The notes under the pieces were generated by a model. That model made no database searches. It saw nothing but the letters and a program-made list of their open reading frames with translations, and had not been told where the DNA came from. The translations under genes were made by a program, and so were the position numbers. A DNA stretch of 64,000 nucleotides, from positions 1 through 64,000 of the forward strand of contig CAYWRO010000010.1 of assembly GCA_964460345.1 (NCBI GenBank), written 5' to 3'. The DNA comes from CAYWRO01 sp964460345. GTDB lineage: Bacteria; Planctomycetota; Phycisphaerae; Phycisphaerales; UBA1924. Below are positions 8,253 to 16,092 of the stretch, piece after piece. Numbering within the stretch: the first letter of the stretch is position 1; each line of letters opens with the position of its first letter.

Positions 8253-8872
8253 GGGCAGGCCCTCCCAGCCGAAGCAGGGAACCAGCAGTCCAAAAACGCC
8301 AGCAGGTCGAAGACGTCGACGCCCCCCGCGCCGTCCAGTTCCGCCGCGGCGTCGGCGGCGAACCACAGGTCCAGGTACGCCAGCAGGTCGAAGACATCGA
8401 CGCCGGGCGTGCCGTCGCGTTCGCACGGGCACACGGGGGGAGCCGGGTCGTGCACGCCGCTGACGAAGAGGTCGTACGTATTCGAATCGGAGAGGAAGTC
8501 GACGAACTGCACGTGCAGGTAGTAGTTGTCGTCGAAGCCGGTGTGCGTGAGGATGATCGTCTCGAAGTTGCTCTCGGTCGCGCTGAAGCGCTCCAGCGCG
8601 CCGCCGCACTCATCGTACAGCCAGATGTCGATGTCGCCGAAGGCCCATTCGTGCTCGATCTCGACGATCACCTGCTGGCCGAACTGCGCGACGAGGTGGT
8701 ACCAGTCCGTGTCGGTCAGGCTCACATCGAGGTTCGTGTGCAGCCCGTTGCCGATGCGGGCCGCCGCCGCGCACGAATCGTTCTCCTCAAAGGGGTCCGC
8801 CATCGCCGCCCCGCTCACGGCCAGAGCTCCGCCCACCGCCGCGGCACACGCCAGTCTCAAGCCTCGCTGCAT
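8249..8872 (-). CDS. Secreted PPC-domain protein with dockerin-like C-terminal tag
   Basis: Exported protein of 207 residues. A signal peptide of about 25 residues ends in AVSGAAMA. A bacterial pre-peptidase C-terminal (PPC) beta-sandwich follows (about 27-145): DPFEENDSCAAAARI, LTDTDWYHLVAQFGQQVIVEIE and FGDIDIWLYDECGG. The C-terminus holds two dockerin-like helices, GVDVFDLLAYLDLWF and GVDVFDLLAFLDCWFPASAG, ending in RACP. The Asp/Asn positions expected of calcium loops are largely replaced, so calcium binding is doubtful. The same tag ends the proteins at 27669 and 29096. Start ATG at 8872 follows GGAGGAGATGCG. The upstream region has long C homopolymers. The ligand is unknown. Confidence 0.8.
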   Translation of the reverse strand: MQRGLRLACAAAVGGALAVSGAAMADPFEENDSCAAAARIGNGLHTNLDVSLTDTDWYHLVAQFGQQVIVEIEHEWAFGDIDIWLYDECGGALERFSATESNFETIILTHTGFDDNYYLHVQFVDFLSDSNTYDLFVSGVHDPAPPVCPCERDGTPGVDVFDLLAYLDLWFAADAAAELDGAGGVDVFDLLAFLDCWFPASAGRACP

Positions 8873-8918
8873 CGCATCTCCTCCTTCCCCCCCCCCCCCC
8901 CGCCCCCCCCGCGCGCGC

Positions 8919-9037
8919 CGATCACGACCCGCCCCACCCCCGCATCCGGCGCAGGCGCAATCCCGCGCCTGCGATCGCCACCGCGCTCGCGTCCGCGCGC
9001 GAGGGGNNNNNNNNNNCAGTCTCCACCCTCGCGTCAT
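8919..9037 (-). pseudogene. Remnants of a second secreted-protein gene around a 10-N gap
   Basis: On the minus strand, 9017-9037 encodes MTRGWRL preceded by GGACGGAGGGGATGCG. This resembles the start of the neighbouring gene (MQRGLRLACAA preceded by GGAAGGAGGAGATGCG). On the other side of the gap, 8919-9006 read in another frame gives ASAVAIAGAGLRLRRMRGWGGS and a stop. That looks like a C-terminal hydrophobic helix plus basic tail of PEP-CTERM type. The 10 Ns may therefore hide most of a gene. Alternatively these are chance resemblances in a duplicated leader. Confidence 0.4.
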
Positions 9038-9100
9038 CGCATCCCCTCCGTCCCCCCCCTCCCCCCCCCCCTCCCGCGAGCAAGCGTACCACAGCCCCCC

Positions 9101-9126
9101 GTGGCACAGGCCTCTGGCCTGTGACG
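9101..9126. repeat. GTGGCAC hairpin, AGGCCT/AGGCCT variant
   Basis: GTGGCACAGGCCTCTGGCC continuing to TGTGACG forms a hairpin with stem CACAGGCC/GGCCTGTG. An identical 26-bp copy lies at 16481-16506. It is part of the interspersed GTGGCAC family. Confidence 0.75.
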
Positions 9127-9330
9127 CCTTCCCCCCGCGCGGGCGCGCAAGCGTACCACAGGATCGGGTGCGGTGCTTGAGGCAGCGTGCGGCGGGGCGG
9201 CGACATGCGCTTGGCGCCTGCCTGATCCGGGGGATCCAGGGGCGCCACCCGCCACGGGATCCACAGCCGCTCTCGCGGAGCGCCAGGGCGACTTGAGGTC
9301 CAATAAGAGGGAAATTAATTTTCTGTCAAG

Positions 9331-9572
9331 GCGATTTGAGATCATCTCAAACCGCTTTGACGCGACCGCAAACCGCTTTGACACGACCGCAAACCGCTTT
9401 GACGCGACCGCAAACCGCTTTGACACGACCGCAAAGCCCTTTGCGGAAACCTCAAAGCCGTTTGACAGGAGCACAAAGCGGTTTGACAACAGCGCAATGG
9501 CGTTTGACGGGAGCTCAAAGCGGTTGGACGGGACCGCAAAGCCCATTGCGCACACCTCGAAGCCCCAGCGGT
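9331..9572. repeat. 21-bp tandem repeat array A (AAACCGCTTTGA core)
   Basis: About eleven units of exactly 21 bp built on AAACCGCTTTGACGCGACCGC, degenerating towards the right. On the plus strand one frame reads as heptads NRFDATA, NRFDTTA, KPFDRST, KRFDNSA. Other frames and the minus strand are also open, as expected when the period is a multiple of three. There is no convincing start, Shine-Dalgarno or domain, so coding is unproven. The interval 9127-9330 to the left shows no gene. Confidence 0.85.
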
Positions 9573-9669
9573 GGATCGTGAACGGCCGGGAGCCGCCCCA
9601 ACCCCCTCTCACGGGGCCTCAGCGGGGCTGAACGTCCGATACGACAGCAAAACGGTCATCGTCGAGCCG

Positions 9670-9902
9670 ATTTACGAAGACCGTCGGAGCGATTTACGAA
9701 GCGCGTGAAGCGCTTCACGCAAAGCAAAAAGCGCTTCACGCGGACCGAAAACGGCTTTACACGAACCGAAAAACGCTTCACGCAGACCCGAAAGCGCTTC
9801 ACGAGGCGCAACAAGCGCTTCTGGAAGGCCGACAAGCCCTTCACCCAGCGCGTGAACCACTTTCAGCACGCCGTGAACCGCTTCCACCAAACCGAAAAGC
9901 CG
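9670..9902. repeat. 21-bp tandem repeat array B (GAAGCGCTTCAC core)
   Basis: A second array, about 100 bp after array A and again with 21-bp spacing, built on AAGCGCTTCACGCGGACCGAA. The core GAAGCGCTTC is a perfect 10-bp palindrome in the best copies. The plus-strand frame reads KRFTQSK, KRFTRTE, KRFTQTR, the same heptad grammar as array A (RF at positions 2-3) with a different sequence. Confidence 0.85.
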
Positions 9903-9951
9903 TCCCCGCGCCCCACTGTGCCCCTCGACCACCGTCCCCTCTTCCCCCCTG

Positions 9952-9991
9952 TTCTCTCTTCTCTATTCTCTATTCTCTATTCTCTATTCAC
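9952..9991. repeat. 7-bp tandem repeat (CTCTATT)n
   Basis: Four to five copies of CTCTATT lie immediately 3' of the minus-strand ABC ATPase stop codon at 9995. On that strand the sequence is A/G-rich (AATAGAG repeated) and does not form a terminator hairpin. Confidence 0.8.
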
Positions 9992-9994
9992 TCC

Positions 9995-10888
9995 CTACAT
10001 CGCCCCGCCCTTGAAGATGATCCGCTTCTTTTCCTTCCCCGGCCGCGGCGGCTCGGCGACCGGCACGGCCGAGAGGAGCGACTTCGTGTAGTCGTGCTCC
10101 GCGCTGCGGATAATGCGTTCGCGGTCGCCGCGTTCGACGATCTTGCCCTTGTACATGACGCAGATCTCGTCGCACATGTGCTCGATGACCGCCATGTCGT
10201 GGCTGATGAAGAGGTAGCTGAGGCCAAACTCATCCTGCAGGTCTTTGAGGAGATTCAGGATCGTCGCCTGGATGGAGACGTCCAGCGCGCTCGTCGGTTC
10301 ATCGCACACGATGAACTTCGGTTCGAGCGCGAGCGCCCGCGCGATGCCGATGCGCTGGCGCTGGCCGCCGGAAAACTCGTGCGGGTAGCGGTCCGCCGCG
10401 GCCTTGGGCATGCCGCAGCGCACGAGCAGTTCTTCGACCTTGCCGCGGAGCTGGTCCTTGTCGGTCACGAGGCCGTGCACGAGCAGCGGCTCGCCGACGA
10501 TCCCCCCGATGCGCATGCGCGGGTTGAGGGAGCCGGCGGGGTCCTGGAAGATGATCTGCATGTCGCGGCGCAGCGACTTGAGCGCCGCACCCCGCGCGGT
10601 GAAGACGTCGCGCCCCTCGAAGACGACCGAGCCCGACGTCGCGGGGATCAGGCGCAGAATCGTCCGCCCGACGGTGGTCTTGCCGCACCCGGATTCGCCC
10701 ACGAGCCCGAGCGTCTGCCCGGTGGCGACGGTGAACGACACGCCGTCCACCGCGCGCACCCACCCGGTCGTCCGCTGCAGAAGCCCCGTGCGCACGGGGA
10801 AATGCGTGTTCAGGTCGCGGACCTCCAGGAGAGGTCGCCGGGCGGGCGTTTCAGCGGCCTTTGCGGGCTCAACGGTGGTCTGGGTCAT
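9995..10888 (-). CDS. Oligopeptide/dipeptide-type ABC transporter ATP-binding protein (OppF/DppF-like)
   Basis: Cytoplasmic ATPase that energises peptide or nickel-type uptake. 297 residues with Walker A GESGCGKTT (64-72), Q-loop IIFQDPAGSLNPRM, signature FSGGQRQRIGIARALALEPK, Walker B FIVCDEPTSALD and switch histidine FISHDMAVIEHM. The Pro-rich C-terminal extension AVPVAEPPRPGKEKK is the oligopeptide-transporter C-terminal region. ATG at 10888 (MTQTTVEP) is chosen; the frame further upstream is repeat DNA. No OppB/C/D or solute-binding partner is adjacent, so the full transporter must be completed from elsewhere. Confidence 0.85.
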   Translation of the reverse strand: MTQTTVEPAKAAETPARRPLLEVRDLNTHFPVRTGLLQRTTGWVRAVDGVSFTVATGQTLGLVGESGCGKTTVGRTILRLIPATSGSVVFEGRDVFTARGAALKSLRRDMQIIFQDPAGSLNPRMRIGGIVGEPLLVHGLVTDKDQLRGKVEELLVRCGMPKAAADRYPHEFSGGQRQRIGIARALALEPKFIVCDEPTSALDVSIQATILNLLKDLQDEFGLSYLFISHDMAVIEHMCDEICVMYKGKIVERGDRERIIRSAEHDYTKSLLSAVPVAEPPRPGKEKKRIIFKGGAM

Positions 10889-10911
10889 GGGGGCAAGTGT
10901 AGGGAGGGTCG

Positions 10912-11007
10912 GAGTGCACAGTGCAGAGTGCACAGTGAAGAGCGGGCAGCCATGGTCGGGCGCACGGTCCTTCCACTCTGCACTGTGCACTCTTCACTCT
11001 GCACTGT
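10912..11007. repeat. Inverted short-word repeat (GTGCACAGTG / CACTGTGCAC)
   Basis: Left arm 10912-10942 (GAGTGCACAGTGCAGAGTGC and onward) and right arm 10975-11007 (CTCTGCACTGTGCACTCTTC and onward) are inverted relatives built of one word set. The right arm runs into the SCO1 gene and supplies its last four codons and its stop, so the repeat has become coding. The same words occur at 494-518 and 16278-16310. Confidence 0.65.
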
Positions 11008-11674
11008 TTACCGCTTTGTCCGCGCGCTTCGCCCACTCGACCAGGCGCAGCAGGTCGGGCTCGCTGCTGGACTGGAAGAGGTCGAGCACCTGGCGGTCCG
11101 GGCCGATCAGCGCGAACCACGTGCCGTGGATGATGTTGGGCATCGTCGTGCCGTCGGGGAGCGGGATCATGTCGTCGGGGTTGTCCTCGACGGCGAACTT
11201 GAGGCCGTCCGCCGCGATCGAGCGGAGTTCTTCTTTCTCGCCCGTGATGAACGTCCACCGCGAGAAGTCCGCCTCGTACATCGCCCCGTACTCACGCAGG
11301 CGCTCCGGCGTGTCACGCTCGGGGTCCATGCTGATCGAGACGAACTGCACATCCGTCCCCTTGAGGTCGCGCGCGGTGACCATCATGCGGTCGGACATCA
11401 TCGGACAGGCGAGGGGACAGTTCGTGAAGATGAAGTCGACGATGCTGATGCGCCCGTCGAAAAGCTCGTGCGAGACGGGCTGGCCGTCCTGGTTGACCCC
11501 TTCGAACTCCGGGATCTTCAGGTCGGTCGTCCGTTCCGACGGCGCGAGCGGATTCTCCCCGCCCGCGGGGAGCGGCGGCGGAGGCGGCGGGTTGAGCCGG
11601 CCGACGACGATCATCGCCGTCGCCAGCGCGGCGGCGATGGTGAGGATCACAAAGACGGGCACCGCGGCTTTCAT
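10994..11674 (-). CDS. SCO1/SenC family copper chaperone
   Basis: Membrane-anchored thioredoxin-fold protein that delivers copper to, or reduces, the CuA site of cytochrome c oxidase on the periplasmic side. 226 residues: N-terminal transmembrane anchor (6-24), Pro-rich linker, and the metal-binding CxxxC at C86/C90 (FTNCPLACPMM) with the third ligand H183 (NIIHGTWFALIGPDRQV). SISMDPERDTPERL is a typical family segment. The final NSAE and stop come from the neighbouring short-word repeat. It lies downstream of an ABC-2 exporter and heme O synthase on the same strand, which supports a role in oxidase assembly. Confidence 0.9.
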   Translation of the reverse strand: MKAAVPVFVILTIAAALATAMIVVGRLNPPPPPPLPAGGENPLAPSERTTDLKIPEFEGVNQDGQPVSHELFDGRISIVDFIFTNCPLACPMMSDRMMVTARDLKGTDVQFVSISMDPERDTPERLREYGAMYEADFSRWTFITGEKEELRSIAADGLKFAVEDNPDDMIPLPDGTTMPNIIHGTWFALIGPDRQVLDLFQSSSEPDLLRLVEWAKRADKAVNSAE

Positions 11675-11701
11675 GCGGAAATCATAGGGAAGGATGGCGG
11701 C

Positions 11702-12601
11702 TCAGCCGCGTGCGGCGTCGAGCGAGCGGCGCGCGGAACGCTTCCGCCGGTCGATCATCGCCGCCGCCAGCGCAACGCCCGCAACGACGAAGGCAACGGC
11801 CCCCAGCCACCACCACCACGCCCCCCAACTCCCACCATCGACGGCAGTCGCAACCCCCCCCGCCCCGGCGAGCGAACTGCGCAGCGCCTCCGTCCCCCAC
11901 GTGAGCGGGTTGAGCCGCATGAGCCACGCCATCCACCCGGCGGCGCCCTCGAGCGGAAAGACCGCGCCGGAGAGGAGCCACATCGGCATGAGCACGAGGT
12001 TCATGACGCCGTGAAAGCCCTGCGAGGAGTTGACCTTCCACGCCGCGGCGAGGCCGAGGCCGGTGAGGCCGATCGAGATGAGCACGAGCGCGGCCAGCGC
12101 GGAGAAGAAGCCGAGCGGCCCCGGCGAAAGCCCCAGCAGCGGCGCTGCCGCGAGGATGATCGCCCCCTGAGCCGCGCCGAGGATCGCCCCCGCGCCGACC
12201 TTGGAGCCGATGAGCACGAAGCGCGGCGCCGGGCTGACGAGGATCGATTGCAGAAAGCCCGCCTGACGGTCCTCGATGAGCGACATCGATGCAAAGATCG
12301 AGGAGAAGAGCACGATCATCGTCGCCATGCCGGGCAACAGGTACGCGGCGTAGTTGTCGGCGCCCATCCCCACCATCGCAGCCCGCTCGCCGCCAAACGT
12401 CCCGGCAAAGCCGGAGCCGAAGACCAGCCACAGCAGCGCCGGCGTGCCGATCGCGGCGACGATGCGCGTGGGCTGGCGGATGAAGCGGAGCCACTCGCGC
12501 TTCAGGAGGTGCCACATCGGCGCGGCGAGCGGGCTCGCCTGGTGGATCGGCTCTCCGAGCCGATTCTTCGAGCTAGCTGTCGATGGTGCATCCGCGGCCA
12601 T
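11702..12601 (-). CDS. ABC-2 type transporter permease
   Basis: Integral membrane subunit of an exporter, 299 residues with about six hydrophobic segments and the ABC-2 signature region (EDRQAGFLQSILVSPAPRFVLIGSKVGAGAI). It starts 3 bp after the stop of the ATPase gene, so the two form one transporter. Placement between heme O synthase and SCO1 suggests an oxidase-related substrate, as with other ABC-2 pairs in cytochrome oxidase clusters, but the substrate is not shown. The C-terminus is basic (RRKRSARRSLDAARG). Confidence 0.85.
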   Translation of the reverse strand: MAADAPSTASSKNRLGEPIHQASPLAAPMWHLLKREWLRFIRQPTRIVAAIGTPALLWLVFGSGFAGTFGGERAAMVGMGADNYAAYLLPGMATMIVLFSSIFASMSLIEDRQAGFLQSILVSPAPRFVLIGSKVGAGAILGAAQGAIILAAAPLLGLSPGPLGFFSALAALVLISIGLTGLGLAAAWKVNSSQGFHGVMNLVLMPMWLLSGAVFPLEGAAGWMAWLMRLNPLTWGTEALRSSLAGAGGVATAVDGGSWGAWWWWLGAVAFVVAGVALAAAMIDRRKRSARRSLDAARG

Positions 12602-12604
12602 GCG

Positions 12605-13693
12605 TCAGTCCTCCGCTCCCGGCTCGGAGAGCCGGGCCACCAGCGAGCGTCCCGTGACGGCGGCGAAAGCGTCGTCGAGCGTCGGCGGCGCGACTTCGAC
12701 GGCGCCGAGGCCCGGCTGCGGGCCGCGCTCGATCAGGGAAGCGGCGGCGCGGGCGAGAGAAGCGCGCGGTCCGCGCGCGAGGATGAGGCGGTCGGACTGC
12801 TCGACGTCGAGTTGCTCCGCGCGCAGCGTCTCGAGCGCTGCGGCCCGCGCCGGCGAGCCCGCGTACACGCTCACGCGCAGCACCGCTTCGCCGAGTCGCT
12901 GCCGCAGACCGGCGGGCGTGTCCAGAGCGACGATTCTTCCGGCATCCATGAAGGCGACGCGGTCGCAGCGTTCGGCCTCATCCATCAGGTGCGTCGTCAT
13001 CAGGATCGTCATCCCCCCCGCTTCCCCCACCGCCGTGCCGTCGCGCGCGGCGATCGCGTCCAGATGATCCAGAAACTCCCCCCGCGCGCTCGGATCCAGC
13101 CCCGTCGTCGGCTCATCGAGCAGCAGCAACTCCGGATCGTGCAGGAGCGACCGCGCCAGATCCGCCCGCCGCGCCAGCCCGCCGGAGAGAGAACCCACGC
13201 GGCTGTCGAGCCGGTCGTCGATCCCGAGCGCCCGCGCCTTCTCTTCAACGATCTCGCGCGCCCCCCCACCCGCGCGCCCCGCCCCGTACAGCGCCGCCGA
13301 CGCCAGCAGGTTCTCGCGCACCGTCAGAAGCTTGTCCAGCCCCGGCTGCTGAAACGTCACGCCCAGGCGACGCCGCACCCCGCGCCACCCGCCGCGTCCG
13401 CGCCCATCCTCGCCGAGCAGGCGCAGCGAACCCGCATCCGGCTCATCCAGCGTCGCCAGGATCCGCAGCAGCGTCGACTTGCCTGACCCATTCGGCCCGA
13501 GCAGCGCCAGCCGCTCGCCGCGCTGCACGGTCAGGTCGACGCCGTCCAGCGCCACGCGCCGCTTCTTCCGCTCGCGATAGATGCGCTGCAGCCCCCGCGC
13601 CTCGATCGCAGGTTCCTCTGGTGGCACGGCTCTCCGAGCCGTGACGGCTGCGCCGCTTTCACCACCATCGCTGCGTTCCGCCACGGTCACCAC
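12605..13693 (-). CDS. ABC transporter ATP-binding protein (partner of ABC-2 permease)
   Basis: Cytoplasmic ATPase of the exporter. Walker A GPNGSGKST (66-74), signature LSGGLARRADLARSLL, Walker B LLLLDEPTTGLDPSARG, and switch histidine in MTTHLMDEAERCDRVAFMDAGR. The C-terminal domain follows the CcmA/NatA-like drug-exporter pattern. The start is uncertain. The longest frame begins at GTG 13693, but residues 18-25 are encoded by a GTGGCAC-family hairpin. GTG at 13627, with GGAG inside the hairpin as a possible ribosome site, would give a start directly before PPEEPAIEARGLQRIY. Overlaps nothing downstream; 3 bp to the permease. Confidence 0.87.
   Translation of the reverse strand: MVTVAERSDGGESGAAVTARRAVPPEEPAIEARGLQRIYRERKKRRVALDGVDLTVQRGERLALLGPNGSGKSTLLRILATLDEPDAGSLRLLGEDGRGRGGWRGVRRRLGVTFQQPGLDKLLTVRENLLASAALYGAGRAGGGAREIVEEKARALGIDDRLDSRVGSLSGGLARRADLARSLLHDPELLLLDEPTTGLDPSARGEFLDHLDAIAARDGTAVGEAGGMTILMTTHLMDEAERCDRVAFMDAGRIVALDTPAGLRQRLGEAVLRVSVYAGSPARAAALETLRAEQLDVEQSDRLILARGPRASLARAAASLIERGPQPGLGAVEVAPPTLDDAFAAVTGRSLVARLSEPGAED
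13621..13646. repeat. GTGGCAC hairpin, GGCTCTCCGAGCC variant
   Basis: GTGGCACGGCTCTCCGAGCC followed by GTGACG forms a hairpin. Its inverted copy at 13736-13760 gives a back-to-back pair about 90 bp apart, straddling the N-terminus of the ABC ATPase gene. Confidence 0.75.
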
Positions 13694-13735
13694 TCGCGCG
13701 GCCGGCCAGGCCGTTCCATGTGCAGGGTCGATCCA

Positions 13736-13760
13736 TCACGGCTCGGAGAGCCGTGCCACC
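13736..13760. repeat. GTGGCAC hairpin, inverted copy
   Basis: TCACGGCTCGGAGAGCCGTG followed by CCACC is the reverse complement of the hairpin at 13621-13646 and is identical to the copy at 18740-18764. It lies between ctaB and the ABC ATPase gene, ending 8 bp before the ctaB stop. Confidence 0.75.
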
Positions 13761-13768
13761 TGGGCATG

Positions 13769-14848
13769 TTACCACGCGTTGAGCAGCGCATCGGCCACCA
13801 GCGCCACCAGCAGCACCGGCAGGTGGATGATCGACCACACGAACACTCGGCGCGCGGCCGCGCGGTCCGCCCCCCCTCCCCCCTCAGCAGCGCGCTCGCC
13901 GCATGAAACCGGCTGCGCGCTGGCCGCCAGCTTCCACGCCGCTCCCAGAAACGCGACGCCGCTCACCACCGCCACGATCGCGTAGATCCACAAAAACCCG
14001 TCCGTCCCGCCGATCCCAACCGCGCGCCCCGCCACCATCGCCGGCAGCACCGTCGCCGGCAGCAGCAGCGTCGCCCAGATCAGGATGGTCGCGAACGTCG
14101 CGCGCCCGTCGGGATCCATCAGCGGCAGCATGCGATACCCGCCCCTGGCGTAATCCTCTCTGTACATCCACGCGATCGCGAGGAAGTGCGGGATCTGCCA
14201 GACGAACATGAGCAGGAACAAGGACCACCCACCCACCTCGAGCAATCCGCTCGCGCCGCCCGCCCCCGAACTCGAAGCCGCCGCCGCCGCGCTCCAGCCG
14301 ATCAGCGGCGGCAGCGCCCCCGGCACCGCGCCGATGATCGTCGACAGCGGCGTCACAACCTTCAACGGCGTGTACACAAGCACGTACAGCACAATCGTCG
14401 CGAGCGACACCAGCGCCGGCGCCCCCCCTCCCGTTCCCCAGAGGATCAACACGCCCGCAGCCGCGCATGCCATCCCGATCAGCCAGCCCGTCAGCGGCGA
14501 GAACTTCCCCATCGGCAAGGGCCGCCCCGCCGTCCGCGGCATCCGCGCATCGCGGTCGCGCTCCAGCCACTCATTGAGCGCATGCGCCCCGGCCGCCGAC
14601 AGCGACGTCCCGATCACCGCCCCCGCGGCGGCAAGCACCAAACCCCCGACGCCGTCCCACGACCGCAACAGCGCCGACAGAAGAAACCCGACGCCGGACG
14701 TGATCGTCACCAGCTTCGTGATCCGCGGCTTGGTCAGCTCCACCGCCGCCGACAGCCACACCCGCCGCGGCGAAGGGGCGGCTTCAACCCGCGCAACAGC
14801 GGTGTGAGCGGTCGAGGAAGCGGATGTGAAGAGTCGGGCCATGAGCAT
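13769..14848 (-). CDS. ctaB: Protoheme IX farnesyltransferase (heme O synthase)
   Basis: UbiA-family polytopic membrane enzyme that transfers a farnesyl group to heme B to give heme O for terminal oxidases. 359 residues. Family motifs are ELTKPRITKLVTITSGVGF at the N-terminus, the first Asp-rich motif NEWLERDRDARMPRTAGRPLP, YTPLKVVTPLSTIIGAVPGALPPLIGW, and the second motif region MYREDYARGGYRMLPLMDPDG. Eight to nine hydrophobic segments are visible. The ATG at 14848 is followed by another two codons later. It probably leads the minus-strand group with the ABC exporter and SCO1. Confidence 0.93.
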   Translation of the reverse strand: MLMARLFTSASSTAHTAVARVEAAPSPRRVWLSAAVELTKPRITKLVTITSGVGFLLSALLRSWDGVGGLVLAAAGAVIGTSLSAAGAHALNEWLERDRDARMPRTAGRPLPMGKFSPLTGWLIGMACAAAGVLILWGTGGGAPALVSLATIVLYVLVYTPLKVVTPLSTIIGAVPGALPPLIGWSAAAAASSSGAGGASGLLEVGGWSLFLLMFVWQIPHFLAIAWMYREDYARGGYRMLPLMDPDGRATFATILIWATLLLPATVLPAMVAGRAVGIGGTDGFLWIYAIVAVVSGVAFLGAAWKLAASAQPVSCGERAAEGGGGADRAAARRVFVWSIIHLPVLLVALVADALLNAW

Positions 14849-14981
14849 TCCCCGAAAACAAGCCGTGCGGAGGAGGGAATGCCGTATCTTTGCGCGTTCG
14901 GCTGCGAAGTTCTACCTGATTGGAATGATTCCGGTCTGGCGGGAATCGAGCCCCGGTCGCGGCGGAACGCCCAGGGAGAGG

Positions 14982-15018
14982 TCTCACGCAGAGGCGCAGG
15001 GCTCGCAGAGGGGGGAGG
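14982..15018. repeat. Outer inverted repeat, left copy
   Basis: TCTCACGCAGAGGCGCAGGG and onward. A diverged inverted copy lies at 16333-16369, about 80 percent matching by eye. It is followed at 15025-15055 by a related CTCACGCAAAGACGCAAAGG stretch. The interval 14849-14981 holds no gene I can support. Confidence 0.65.
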
Positions 15019-15066
15019 GGAGGGCTCACGCAAAGACGCAAAGGCGCAGAGAGGGAGGAGGAATGC

Positions 15067-15098
15067 CGGGTGGCATGCTCAAACTCGTTTGAGCATGC
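15067..15098. repeat. Inner inverted repeat, left copy (palindromic hairpin)
   Basis: 32 bp beginning GGGTGGCATGCTCAAACTCG. It is itself a near-perfect palindrome (GGCATGCTCAAAC against GTTTGAGCATGCC). Its exact reverse complement lies at 16203-16234, so the two copies bracket 1.1 kb of arrayed repeats. Confidence 0.85.
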
Positions 15099-15150
15099 CC
15101 GGACGGCGGAGAGCCCTCAAACCGGCTCGGACGGACCCCCGCGCTTCACC

Positions 15151-15419
15151 CCGGAGGGGCGCAGGCGAGGAGCCACGGGCGAGCGAGCGCCAGCGAGCCG
15201 CCTGGTCTTCGCCCCAAAGGGGCGCGGGCGAGGAGCCACGGGCGAGCGAGCGCCAGCGAGCCGCTTGGTCTTCGCCCCGGAGGGGCGCAGGCGAGTAGCC
15301 GCGGGCGAGCGAGCGCCAGCGAGCCGCCCGCTCTTCGTCCCAAAGGGGCGCGGGCGAGGAGCCACGGGCGAGCGAGCGCCAGCGAGCCGCCCGCTCTTCG
15401 TCCCAAAGGGGCGCGGGCG
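15151..15419. repeat. 63-bp tandem repeat array
   Basis: Four copies of a 63-bp unit, with GAGCGAGCGCCAGCGAGCCG starting at 15181, 15244, 15307 and 15370, before the array is cut by the N run at 15420-15519. Each unit contains GCCCCAAAGGGGC, a short palindrome. All spacings are exactly 63, which is three times 21. Confidence 0.9.
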
Positions 15420-15519
15420 NNNNNNNNNNNNNNNNNNNNNNNNNNNNNNNNNNNNNNNNNNNNNNNNNNNNNNNNNNNNNNNNNNNNNNNNNNNNNNNNN
15501 NNNNNNNNNNNNNNNNNNN

Positions 15520-15770
15520 GGACGCCGGTGCGCTCCTCACCGTCGTCGGTGCGCTCCATCGGGACGCCGGTGCGTTCCTCACCGGCGTCCGTCCGTTCCA
15601 TCGGGACGCCGGTGCGTTCCTCACCGGCGTCCGTCCGTTCCATCGGGACGCCGGTGCGCTCCTCACCGTCGCCGGTGCGCTCCATCGGGACGCCGGTGCG
15701 CTCCTCACCGGCGTCCGTCCGCTCCATCGGGACGCCGGTGCGTTCCATCGGGACGCCGTGCGCTCCTCAC
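15520..15770. repeat. 42-bp tandem repeat array
   Basis: Copies of GGGACGCCGGTGCG start at 15561, 15603, 15645, 15687 and 15729 (42-bp spacing) and once more at 15750 (21-bp spacing). The unit is therefore a 21-bp dimer. The left end is lost in the assembly gap. Confidence 0.9.
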
Positions 15771-15854
15771 CGGCACGTCCGCGGGGCGTTACCGCCGCCT
15801 GTTCCAGGGGATTTTCGCGTTTCCGGACCTCCGCAGCACGCCTATGGGCCGGCC

Positions 15855-16092
15855 GAACGCTCCGGCGGCCCGGACGAGCGCTCCGGAGGAGCGGATGAGC
15901 GCTCGTGAGGAGCGGACGAGCGCTCCGGAGGTCCGCGCGAGCGCTGATCTGCTCCGCGCGAGCGCTCGCGCGCTCCGGAAGAGCGCTCCTGTGCTCCGCA
16001 AGAGCGCTCATGCGTTCTGCGCGATCGCTCGTTTGCTCTGCGCGAGCGCTCATGCGCTCTGCGCGAGCGCTCATTTGCTCTGCGCGATCACG
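15855..16092. repeat. 21-bp tandem repeat array C (GAGCGCTC core)
   Basis: GAGCGCT or its variant GATCGCT occurs at 15876, 15897, 15918, 15939, 15960, 15981, 16002, 16023, 16044 and 16065, with a last GATCACG at 16086. Every step is exactly 21 bp. The core GAGCGCTC is a perfect 8-bp palindrome. In the minus-strand frame it reads as heptads AERMSAR, AEQISAR, but no start, export signal or domain supports a protein. Confidence 0.9.

Noticed and set aside
9173..9631. A 152-codon frame through array A as a repeat protein
   Set aside because: Openness follows from the 21-bp period; there is no start signal, export signal or family match.
9331..9902. CRISPR array
   Set aside because: Units are contiguous 21-bp tandem copies without unique spacers, and no cas gene is nearby.
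10094..13486. An 1,130-codon plus-strand open frame opposite oppF, SCO1 and the ABC genes
   Set aside because: It is antisense to four genes with clear family motifs and shows no domain of its own; high G+C produces such frames.
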